From NCBI GenBank assembly GCA_024275615.1, contig JAJRYU010000385.1:1-8695 (forward strand): 8,695 nt of DNA, given 5' to 3'. The notes beneath the pieces were generated by a model. The model did not search any database and was not told where the DNA came from. It saw only the letters and a list, made by a program, of their open reading frames with translations. The translations under genes were made by a program, and so were the position numbers. The stretch comes from Planctomycetota bacterium (GTDB taxonomy: Bacteria > Planctomycetota > GCA-002687715 > DRQF01). Shown here piece by piece: positions 1-6,021 of the stretch. Each line of letters opens with the position of its first letter. Position 1 is the stretch's first letter.

Positions 1-12
1 AAGAGCAAAGCA

Positions 13-657
13 ATGGCTGAGAAGATCAGTACGATTACTGACACAGATGCTTCCATGCCTGCTGACAACAAGATCATGCGTTCCGTCTTGTTCAAGGGGC
101 GTTCTTATCAGAGTCTCATGAGCAAAGTCATGGGTGCTTTGCGGGCGAGGCGATTCGATCAAGCTCTAAAATGGGCTCAACGACGTTTAGATGTCAATGA
201 CAAAGAAGCGTCGAATTACGCGTTTCGGGGTGAAGCCTATCTTGGTCTGAAGCGCTACAACTTGGCAGTTAATGACTTTTCCAAAGCAGCAGAACTCGAT
301 CCCAAGAACGCTTTGATCTTCATCAAGCTGTCGAGGAGCTTGACTTTGGCTGGACGGATCCAAGATGGGTTCAAGGAAATCCTCAAGGCACGTTCCTTGG
401 ATCCTAAGGATGTTGACGCGCGGTACTATTTCGCCACATATGTCTGGGAAAAAGACCCGCAGTCAGCTTTGCGCGATCTCCGCATTGCTTTGCGGCTTGA
501 CCCTGATCATCTCGAAGCTCGCTTGCTCATGGCAAAGATTCTCTTCGTCTTGGGAGAGCCGACCAAAGCGCGGGCGGAAGCGAGAAAAGTCCTTGCACTC
601 TCTCCGGGATACTCGAGAGCCTTGGGACTTCTTAATGACTACAAGGACGCCAAATAG
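13..657 (+). CDS. Tetratricopeptide repeat (TPR) protein
   Basis: A 214-residue protein made almost entirely of TPR-type helical hairpins. Repeats can be seen at about residues 34-66, 67-100, 101-134, 135-165 and 168-201. They carry the usual spacing of small and aromatic residues (for example Y69, G73, Y76, L77 and the LDP turns at 95-97, 129-131 and 162-164). The first 30 residues are polar and look disordered. I see no signal peptide or membrane segment, so it is probably a cytoplasmic scaffold that binds partner proteins; no partner is evident. ATG at 13 is the only good start in view. Only 12 bases lie upstream, so a ribosome site or an operon partner cannot be judged. It ends with TAG, 55 bases before the end of the convergent dehydrogenase gene. 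The fold is clear; the specific function is unknown. Confidence 0.85.
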   Translation: MAEKISTITDTDASMPADNKIMRSVLFKGRSYQSLMSKVMGALRARRFDQALKWAQRRLDVNDKEASNYAFRGEAYLGLKRYNLAVNDFSKAAELDPKNALIFIKLSRSLTLAGRIQDGFKEILKARSLDPKDVDARYYFATYVWEKDPQSALRDLRIALRLDPDHLEARLLMAKILFVLGEPTKARAEARKVLALSPGYSRALGLLNDYKDAK

Positions 658-712
658 ACTTTGAGCCGCCCCCAAGCACTTCGTTGTTGGCCGCATCGTT
701 TGTTGGGATGCC

Positions 713-1417
713 CTAACGGTTGAGTTGCCAAGTTGTTTGGACCCAACCTATCGCACTGAGGATGGCGATGACGGGGAGGATACATCTTGGGCGACTGAGG
801 CGAAGTGGTTTCTTGTCGATAACCTTCAGAATGATTTGGGCTGCAGCCTCGGGTGTCATCATGGCTGGTTTGACTGGGGAGTGAGCCATTTTAGTGTCGA
901 CGAATCCGAACCGGATGTTGGAAATGGAGACGCCCCGCTGGCGTACGCGCAACCCTGTTGATTCTAAGAAATTGGAAAGCCCGGCCTTCGAGGAACAGTA
1001 ACTGGCTGCATCTGGAACACGAAGAGTGTCCGCCAAGCTTGAGAGCCCAATGAAATGCCCCCGTTTCTGGGCCAACCACGCCGGCAACAGGCATTCAAGT
1101 GTCTGCACAGCGGACAAGAAGTTGGTGGCAATTGTCTTTGATTCTCCGCGCCAGAATTCTTCTTCGATCTGGTTACCGACGCCCACACAAAATAGGCAGG
1201 TGTCGAGGCCATCTTCGCCGTCGATGAGTTTCTTGAGGGTGTCGACGTACTCCGGGGCGAGAACGTCGAGGGTTGTATGCCGGTAGCGTGGGTTGGCAAT
1301 GGGCGAGTCAGAACGGGAGACGCCGATGACCTGCCAGCCCTCGTCAAGCAAGAGCCGTGTTGTGGCCAGTCCAATGCCGTCTGAATTGCCGATGACAAGG
1401 ATTTTTGCTGGTTCCAT
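713..1417 (-). CDS. Short-chain dehydrogenase/reductase (SDR) family oxidoreductase
   Basis: A 234-residue classical SDR, expected to be an NAD(P)-dependent oxidoreductase. The cofactor glycine motif is GNSDGIG at residues 10-16, at the end of the first strand. The NNAG-like position reads CVGVG (77-81). N99 sits in helix 4, the catalytic serine is at S126/S127 (LSS), and the active-site pair is Y140 and K144 (YCSSK), so the full N-S-Y-K set is present. S35-R36 after strand 2 would favour NADP, which is an inference. The tail contains a hydrophobic stretch at about 212-226 that could attach it to a membrane, as in some lipid-modifying SDRs. The substrate is unknown. The ATG at 1417 has only a weak purine-rich site (AGAAAG) upstream. 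The gene is divergent from pyrE across 200 bases and convergent with the TPR gene. Confidence 0.85.
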   Translation of the reverse strand: MEPAKILVIGNSDGIGLATTRLLLDEGWQVIGVSRSDSPIANPRYRHTTLDVLAPEYVDTLKKLIDGEDGLDTCLFCVGVGNQIEEEFWRGESKTIATNFLSAVQTLECLLPAWLAQKRGHFIGLSSLADTLRVPDAASYCSSKAGLSNFLESTGLRVRQRGVSISNIRFGFVDTKMAHSPVKPAMMTPEAAAQIILKVIDKKPLRLSRPRCILPVIAILSAIGWVQTTWQLNR

Positions 1418-1581
1418 GTGTGACTTTCTTCGCTACAAGAGGGCCGATTATCAGGTCAAGCGGCGTTACGGCCAACGTGCTTGGGATTCCCTCGCCCAAG
1501 AGTCCCGCCCAAGGGTGGGATCATGAAGATAGACGTAAACAAAGGCTAAGGAATCGAAAAAAATACTGGCAAGCCTCGCCA

Positions 1582-1611
1582 TTGGCTCGAAGCTATCTTA
1601 CCGGCTACAAT
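1582..1611 (+). promoter_or_regulatory. Sigma70-like promoter for pyrE, predicted to give a leaderless mRNA
   Basis: A -35-like TTGGCT at 1582-1587 and a -10-like TACAAT at 1606-1611 (5 of 6 to consensus) are separated by 18 bases. Transcription would begin about seven bases after the -10, at or next to the ATG at 1618. No Shine-Dalgarno sequence is visible before that ATG. The promoter is inferred from sequence only. Confidence 0.5.
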
Positions 1612-1617
1612 GTCACC

Positions 1618-2175
1618 ATGAATGCTGAAGCACGAACCGAACTTCTTGATCTTATTCATGAGGTCTCCCTGGAAAAACGCCCAGTCGTTCTCGCCAGTGG
1701 CAAGAAGAGCGACTTCTATCTTGACCTTCGGCAAACGCTGATGCGCCCCCGTGGCGTCGCTTTGGCGGGCCAATTGGTGTTGGAACGACTGAGCCGAGGA
1801 GCCCCCGTTGATGCGGTCGGTGGCATGGCCGTTGGGGCCGTCCCCTTGGTTAGCGCCGTTTTGGCGGCGGCGGATCAAGACGAACGATTTGTGGACCTCC
1901 TGGGATTCTTCGTCCGCAAAGAAGCTAAGAAGCACGGTTTAGCGCGGCAGTTAGAGGGCGGATTCCAGGCCGGACAGAGAGTTGTTTTGGTGGAAGATAC
2001 GACGACCACCGGTGGCTCCACAATTCAGGCCATGGAAATCGTAAGGGAGGCCGGCGGCCTCGTCGATCGTGTGATTTGTCTCGTTGATCGTGGCGAAGGA
2101 GCCATGGAGGCGTTTCGCGAGCATGGCGCCGAGCTCGAACCCCTCTTTTGTCGTGCGGATCTTCGGCTTTCCTAA
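1618..2175 (+). CDS. pyrE: Orotate phosphoribosyltransferase
   Basis: PyrE joins orotate to PRPP to make orotidine 5'-monophosphate, the penultimate step of de novo UMP synthesis, in the cytoplasm. The 185-residue protein has the family's N-terminal substrate segment (LASGKKSDFYLD, 25-36), a strand-loop GGMAVGAVPL at 68-77, and the flexible catalytic loop region with K101, K104, K105 and H106. The PRPP-binding signature VVLVEDTTTTGGS lies at 122-134, with the acidic pair E126/D127. Its length is usual for short bacterial and archaeal PyrE forms. The start at 1618 is chosen because homology begins there; the open frame runs further upstream to 1405, but that part lies across the divergent promoter region and looks non-coding. 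There is no ribosome site at 1618, which fits a leaderless message. A 155-base gap separates it from the next gene. Confidence 0.95.
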   Translation: MNAEARTELLDLIHEVSLEKRPVVLASGKKSDFYLDLRQTLMRPRGVALAGQLVLERLSRGAPVDAVGGMAVGAVPLVSAVLAAADQDERFVDLLGFFVRKEAKKHGLARQLEGGFQAGQRVVLVEDTTTTGGSTIQAMEIVREAGGLVDRVICLVDRGEGAMEAFREHGAELEPLFCRADLRLS

Positions 2176-2317
2176 TCCGCGCCACCAAGTTCCTGAGATC
2201 ATGGTCATTGACCGGCCACGCAATCAGAAACATGCACCCAATCCGTCGAATTCTGGGTATTCATTCAAGTTTTGCTCGAAACCAACCGAACAAATGGATG
2301 AATATGCAGTCATCAAC

Positions 2318-2322
2318 GGAGG
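2318..2322 (+). promoter_or_regulatory. Ribosome binding site deciding the TIR-like protein start
   Basis: GGAGG lies 8 bases before the ATG at 2331. This favours 2331 over the open frame's earlier ATG codons at 2148 (inside pyrE), 2298 and 2304. Confidence 0.6.
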
Positions 2323-2330
2323 CCTCAAGC

Positions 2331-3332
2331 ATGCCTAGCAAGGGAATCATAGTCGTTCATAGTCATGAAGACGAAGAGCTGAAGGACTCCGTGATGGAAC
2401 ACCTCGGTGTCCTTGAAACTGTCACCAAGGTCGAATCGAAGACTTTGGCCAGCCTCAATCGACTCGGCACAGTGGCTCTCAAGAACAAGCTGAAAGGACG
2501 AGAGGCCGTGGTTCTTTTGCTTTCAGCTCCGGTGTTGTCGTCAAAATTCTTGCGACAACAGGTCGTGCAAGACATGGCTGCACAGGACAATCTCTTGGCT
2601 ATCGCTGGGCGGCCCTGTGCTTGGCGCATCGTCCCTTGGCTCAATGAGAACCTGACGTGGCCCAAGGTGGGCTACGTCGTCGATGCTGACACCGCTCAGC
2701 TTGATCTTGATCTCACAGAATTGACTTACGTGCTGGCGGCGAAGACATCGATTGGGGCAAAAAATCTGGGCGAAGCGAATGCTGTTTCAGAGTCTCCCGC
2801 ATCGACCGCGCCAGAGTTAGCTTCAACCGGCCCGGCCGACGCTGAACAGGCGGAGAGCGCCGCGCCTCAGGCCGAAGAGCAGATTACCGCAGTTGAGATT
2901 GCTGCGGGTCCGGCTGACGCTGAAACCCCTGGTCAGGAAGTCCTCCTCGAAGAGGGTGAAACCACAGACGACGGGGCCAACGGCGATCCTTGCTCACAAT
3001 TCGATGGCACGTGCTCATCGGTGTTGCCTCAAGGGCAAACGATGGATGATGATGTCCTGTGTGCCTTGCTTGAGCTCGGTCTCATCCTGGGTAGCAGCAA
3101 GGAAGATGCTGGAGAATTGGCCGCTGCCAAGATGGTTTATCTCCACGCAGCCCGAAAGTTGATTGACTTGATCAATGATAGCCTCGTTGAAGGAAAACCG
3201 ATTTCTCGATTTGTTCGGGCGGTGCGTCTGTCGATGTGGCGTTCTCTCAAGGAAGCCGAAAACGAAGTTGTCGATGTGGACATCCTCCGCACGGCGTTTG
3301 AGGAAACCCTGAATGCCGCACCGGCTCTCTAA
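2331..3332 (+). CDS. TIR-like domain protein with acidic linker and C-terminal helical region
   Basis: A 333-residue protein in three parts. Residues 5-115 resemble a divergent TIR domain: an opening strand with a polar loop (VVHSHEDEELKD, 8-19), a hydrophobic strand ending in LLLSAPVLSSKF (62-73), and the W98/P102 segment typical of the later TIR strand. The position where NADase TIR domains carry a catalytic glutamate, a few residues after the S-K-F turn, instead reads QQVVQD, so enzymatic activity is doubtful. Residues about 145-235 are Ala/Glu/Pro-rich and acidic, with GPADAE occurring twice (168 and 193) and a Cys pair at 221 and 228. Residues 238-333 look alpha-helical and match nothing I recognise. 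Start 2331 is preceded by GGAGG at 2318-2322 with an 8-base gap; earlier in-frame ATGs at 2298 and 2304 lack this. It is probably a cytoplasmic signalling or scaffold protein. The TIR call is from pattern only. Confidence 0.75.
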   Translation: MPSKGIIVVHSHEDEELKDSVMEHLGVLETVTKVESKTLASLNRLGTVALKNKLKGREAVVLLLSAPVLSSKFLRQQVVQDMAAQDNLLAIAGRPCAWRIVPWLNENLTWPKVGYVVDADTAQLDLDLTELTYVLAAKTSIGAKNLGEANAVSESPASTAPELASTGPADAEQAESAAPQAEEQITAVEIAAGPADAETPGQEVLLEEGETTDDGANGDPCSQFDGTCSSVLPQGQTMDDDVLCALLELGLILGSSKEDAGELAAAKMVYLHAARKLIDLINDSLVEGKPISRFVRAVRLSMWRSLKEAENEVVDVDILRTAFEETLNAAPAL

Positions 3333-3362
3333 TCGCGCCACGACGTCGCAGTGAATCAAGAC

Positions 3363-3418
3363 CTCAAATCAAAGAACCGAAGGCCCCTGTGGGAGTCTTC
3401 GGATTCATTGCGTTTGAG
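3363..3418. terminator. Hairpin between convergent genes, possible two-way terminator
   Basis: The arms GAACCGAAG (3374-3382) and CTTCGGATTC (3397-3406) pair with one bulged base, and CCC/GGG can pair inside. The flanking CTCAAA (from 3363) and TTTGAG (to 3418) extend the structure. It lies between the TIR-like gene (+) and the lipoprotein gene (-), where a shared terminator is expected. There is no strong T-run on the + side; the - side is followed by a T-rich stretch. Confidence 0.5.
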
Positions 3419-3432
3419 CCGCTACTCAAGAA

Positions 3433-4455
3433 TCAGTGATTACGATACGTTCTGTGACAGGAACTGCAGTGCCGCTTGATAGTCTTCATGCGTTGCTCAA
3501 GGGCCGTGAAATCCAATTCCTCAGCGTTCGGACCGCTGCCAGTCAAGAGCTTGCGAAGCTCCCTTGAGGCTTTTGCCGAAGCGAGAACACCCTCTTGTAA
3601 GTCGGTGGGGCTCTTTTGTACTTCGGTGAGATCCATCATGGATTCGAATGCCTCTGCCAAGATTCCTGCCTCATTGGTGGCATCGATGTCCGGGTGATCT
3701 GTATCTGCTAGCCAGCCGTTCTTGGCCAAGCTCTTCAAGGCATCATGGGCCCTGGAAATCTGAACCATGGCACCAGCGATTCCCTGGACCTTGTGTTTGG
3801 AATCGAAACCCCAAAATTCCTTGGCCGATTTTTGGGCGCTGGGGAAATCGCCGCGAGCGATCAAGTCATAGAGGCCTTCATACTTTGATGACGTTCCTGA
3901 CCATTGCCGCATCTCGGCAATCGCCTTTTCCCGGGAAATCCCATCAAGGACAATACGGCCGACAGCTGCCGCCGCAGGCCCCCGATGTCGTCCATGAAAG
4001 CAATGGACGTAAAAGGGCCCCTTGAGTTCGCGAAATGTCTTGGTGATGTGCAAGAGAGCGAGAGGCTTGATGCCTTTGTATTGAATCGGGACATGGACGT
4101 ATTTCATGCCGAACTTGCTGGCCATCTCAACATCCGGTTGTTTACCGTCCACTGACAGGATTGTCTTGATGCCCAAGTCCTTCAAACGGGCGAAGGCTGC
4201 TTCCCCTTGGGGTTCGGAGCCAGAAGTGATGTCCTTGCTCAAGACGTACACGTTGTGCAGGCCCAGAGCTTCGATGGGGCGGCGTTTCTCCAAGCGCACC
4301 AAGGTCGCCAACTCATACGCCGGTTCCAAGCTCTTTTCCGGTGACCGCTCTTCGTTGGTTTGCGTCTGCTTCGTGGTCCCGGAATCGACCGCGTTACAGC
4401 CAAAGAGGATGGCAAGCAGTGAGGCGGCGATGAGGGGTTTTGCTGACAAGGACAT
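3433..4455 (-). CDS. Lipoprotein with tyrosine/dual-specificity phosphatase domain and c-type haem motif
   Basis: A 340-residue exported protein. Residues 1-20 form a lipoprotein signal, a hydrophobic stretch ending in LFGC with C20 as the likely lipidated cysteine, followed by a polar linker to about 45. Residues 65-200 form a cysteine-dependent phosphatase domain. Its signature HCFHGRHR (151-158) holds nucleophile C152 and phosphate-binding R158 in C-x5-R spacing, and a DGISREKAIAEM helix follows. Residues 215-340 are helical and end with C330-S-S-C333-H334, a c-type haem attachment motif followed by R-x-Y-R, which recalls cytochrome c' type helical bundles. Both halves should sit outside the cytoplasmic membrane; the substrate is unknown. 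The ATG at 4455 follows GGAGA (4461-4465) at 5 bases. It ends with TGA, a few residues after the haem motif, as is usual for such cytochromes. The methyltransferase upstream is on the same strand but 180 bases away. Confidence 0.85.
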   Translation of the reverse strand: MSLSAKPLIAASLLAILFGCNAVDSGTTKQTQTNEERSPEKSLEPAYELATLVRLEKRRPIEALGLHNVYVLSKDITSGSEPQGEAAFARLKDLGIKTILSVDGKQPDVEMASKFGMKYVHVPIQYKGIKPLALLHITKTFRELKGPFYVHCFHGRHRGPAAAAVGRIVLDGISREKAIAEMRQWSGTSSKYEGLYDLIARGDFPSAQKSAKEFWGFDSKHKVQGIAGAMVQISRAHDALKSLAKNGWLADTDHPDIDATNEAGILAEAFESMMDLTEVQKSPTDLQEGVLASAKASRELRKLLTGSGPNAEELDFTALEQRMKTIKRHCSSCHRTYRNH

Positions 4456-4635
4456 AGTTTTCTCCAGGTTTCCGGGAGCTCTATCGCGACTCCTGTGCCA
4501 AACCCAACGGGATGCCCTATGTTATTTCGTGTCAACAGTTTGTGGATGATTTTGTGGGTGAGGATGAAGGGTTGAACTCCGGGCACGTGTTACCTCATCG
4601 TTACGCCTGTCAGTTTCTTTAACAGGTCCCATGAT

Positions 4636-5454
4636 CTAGGCCGTTGCCATGGCTCGCATGAAGGAATACAGAAAGACGCTGTCTGGAGCCCGACCGACCA
4701 GTTCCAGCTCAGCCTCCATTCCTTTCACAGTGTCGGCCGAGACTCTCCCCATCTTCAGCAACTCTGGGGCTCCGGAGAGCAAAAGATCGGTCCAATAGCT
4801 CAAGAACTCGGCTCGCTCCCCGGGTGCACGATTGTCGAAATGAAAAGTCTTCACTTGAGTTTGGATGTCTCTAAAACCAGCTGACTGCAGAAGATTGCCC
4901 AGTTTGGCGCCGACGAAGGGATCTCCGCCGATGTCGATTTGGTGGTCATTGAAAGCCAACCAGTATTTCAAGGTCTGGGGGCTATAAGGATTTATGAAAA
5001 ACGACGCGTTCATGACTTCGGTGCAGACGATGGGGGCACCAGGACGCAAGACGCGGCGTACTTCGCTCAGAACACGGGCAGGGCTTGGGACGTGCTCAAG
5101 GACCCAGCACAAGAACGCGCCGTCAAACTCTTCTTGGGAAAAACCCAAGTGCATGGCGTCCTCCTGAGCCAACTCGAATCTTCCATGGGCCCATGCTAGC
5201 CCCGCCAAGTGATTTTGCGCCGCTTTGATCTGCTCGTCGTTCCGTTCAACACAGGTGATCTTCAATTCTGGGAAATGGCGCAGCAGAATCTCAGTTTGTG
5301 CCCCCACCCCAGAGCCGATTTCGACGATATTGCGACACCGGCGAAAGGGCAGCCGGTCGTGGACTCGGTGCTCCAAGACCCGGGCTTGGCGACAAAGCCG
5401 ATCCTGCTCGTCATTGCTGTATCCGTGGAGGTATTCCGGCTCAGATTCACTCAT
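4636..5454 (-). CDS. Class I SAM-dependent methyltransferase
   Basis: A 272-residue Rossmann-fold methyltransferase expected to transfer a methyl group from S-adenosylmethionine to an unidentified small molecule. Motif I is VEIGSGVG at residues 44-51. The acidic residue after strand 2 is E70 (CVERND), E98/D99 mark the adenine-binding turn, and LCWVLEHVPSP (about 115-125) is the typical motif IV/post-IV of the Methyltransf_11/25 group, followed by VLRPG. The C-terminal third is helical and would shape the substrate pocket. The open frame extends to a GTG at 5493, but the ATG at 5454 is preferred: an AGAAAGG-like ribosome site lies 9 bases before it, and the GTG has only a weak site. It diverges from rpsU and lies upstream of the lipoprotein gene on the same strand, with no clear functional link. 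Confidence 0.85.
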   Translation of the reverse strand: MSESEPEYLHGYSNDEQDRLCRQARVLEHRVHDRLPFRRCRNIVEIGSGVGAQTEILLRHFPELKITCVERNDEQIKAAQNHLAGLAWAHGRFELAQEDAMHLGFSQEEFDGAFLCWVLEHVPSPARVLSEVRRVLRPGAPIVCTEVMNASFFINPYSPQTLKYWLAFNDHQIDIGGDPFVGAKLGNLLQSAGFRDIQTQVKTFHFDNRAPGERAEFLSYWTDLLLSGAPELLKMGRVSADTVKGMEAELELVGRAPDSVFLYSFMRAMATA

Positions 5455-5568
5455 CACGACCGACCTTTCTGCATGTTCTTCGGTGGAAATCACCTTGTCT
5501 ACACCTATGTTACCCCTCTGTGCCGCAAAGGAAATCTACGAAATGATAAGGGACTTTCGCATGTGAGC

Positions 5569-5600
5569 TTGTCTTAGGCCTCCGACGTTGTTGATATAGC
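5569..5600 (+). promoter_or_regulatory. Possible rpsU promoter
   Basis: TTGTCT at 5569-5574 could be a -35, and the A/T-rich GATATAGC at 5593-5600 could hold a -10. The spacing (17-20 bases, depending on register) and the -10 match are both imperfect. It is the best candidate upstream of rpsU, with low certainty. Confidence 0.25.
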
Positions 5601-5616
5601 CTCCCAAATGGAAACC

Positions 5617-5633
5617 CCCGCCTGATGTGCGGG
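5617..5633 (+). promoter_or_regulatory. Small leader hairpin upstream of rpsU
   Basis: CCCGC (5617-5621) pairs with GCGGG (5629-5633) around a 7-base loop, ending seven bases before the ribosome site. It could be a translational control element of the S21 message. It is seen in sequence only; no function has been shown. Confidence 0.35.
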
Positions 5634-5639
5634 ATGTTC

Positions 5640-5645
5640 AAGGAG
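5640..5645 (+). promoter_or_regulatory. Strong Shine-Dalgarno for the TTG start of rpsU
   Basis: AAGGAG sits 9 bases before TTG at 5655. It supports a non-ATG start that simple gene calling might skip. Confidence 0.75.
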
Positions 5646-5654
5646 TAGGTTCAA

Positions 5655-5858
5655 TTGGCTATTCGGATCCAATTGCGCGAATATGAGCCCATCGACAAGG
5701 CGTTACGCCGGCTCAAGAGAATGTGCGCAAACGAAGGTATATACAGTGGTTATCGCGCTCGGAAGTATTACGAGAAACCTAGCGAGCGTCGTCGTCGCAA
5801 GGCGAAGGAACGTCTGAAGACAATTCGCTTGGCGAATCGTCTTCGCGAACAGATCTAG
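5655..5858 (+). CDS. rpsU: 30S ribosomal protein S21
   Basis: S21 is a small basic protein of the 30S subunit platform, near the anti-Shine-Dalgarno end of 16S rRNA, and supports translation initiation. The 67-residue product has the family's N-terminal strand (IQLREYEPIDKALRRLKR, 5-22), the central Y/E/K/P hinge (YYEKP, 38-42) and the Arg/Lys-rich helix that follows (45-66). Its length is within the usual 55-75 residues. The start is a TTG at 5655, with a strong AAGGAG (5640-5645) 9 bases upstream; the second codon onwards (AIRIQLRE) matches the family, so TTG is the true start. A strong terminator follows, so it is probably a single-gene transcript. Confidence 0.93.
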   Translation: MAIRIQLREYEPIDKALRRLKRMCANEGIYSGYRARKYYEKPSERRRRKAKERLKTIRLANRLREQI

Positions 5859-5877
5859 GCATAACCCACCCCACAAG

Positions 5878-5937
5878 AAACGGATCTTCCCAGTGAGGCC
5901 TGATTCAGGCCCCTACGAGGATCCGTTTTTGTGTTTT
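5878..5937 (+). terminator. Rho-independent terminator of rpsU
   Basis: A perfect 9-bp outer stem, AAACGGATC (5878-5886) with GATCCGTTT (5920-5928), encloses a second perfect stem, GGCCTGA (5897-5903) with TCAGGCC (5905-5911). A T-rich run follows (5925-5939). It lies 20 bases after the rpsU stop and separates rpsU from the selenoprotein gene. Confidence 0.85.
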
Positions 5938-5962
5938 TTCTGAGATCGTTCCGACTTGTTTT

Positions 5963-5991
5963 TTGACAAATCTTAGGGCGGATGGAATGTC
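5963..5991 (+). promoter_or_regulatory. Possible promoter of the selenoprotein gene
   Basis: A perfect -35 box TTGACA lies at 5963-5968, just after the rpsU terminator. At 17 bases the -10 position reads AATGTC, a poor match, so the promoter may need an activator or use another sigma factor. Low certainty. Confidence 0.3.
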
Positions 5992-6021
5992 AGAAAGGAC
6001 TCGGGGGTTTCACTCAACAGC

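Noticed and set aside
658..712. Possible terminator between the TPR gene and the dehydrogenase
   Set aside because: The only pairing (CCCAA with TTGGG) has a 27-base loop and no T-run.
1405..1617. Upstream extension of pyrE in the same frame
   Set aside because: It overlaps the divergent dehydrogenase start, contains the promoter-like boxes, and has no similarity to PyrE. The family N-terminus begins at 1618.
2294..2338. A 14-codon open frame before the TIR-like gene, possible leader peptide
   Set aside because: It overlaps the ribosome site and start of the real gene, has no ribosome site of its own, and its length is within chance.
4530..4535. Perfect TTGACA on the minus strand upstream of the lipoprotein gene
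   Set aside because: No acceptable -10 lies at 16-18 bases, so a promoter cannot be supported.
4606..4626. CCTGT/ACAGG hairpin downstream of the methyltransferase
   Set aside because: It has only five pairs around an 11-base loop with no T-run on the minus strand; too weak to call a terminator.
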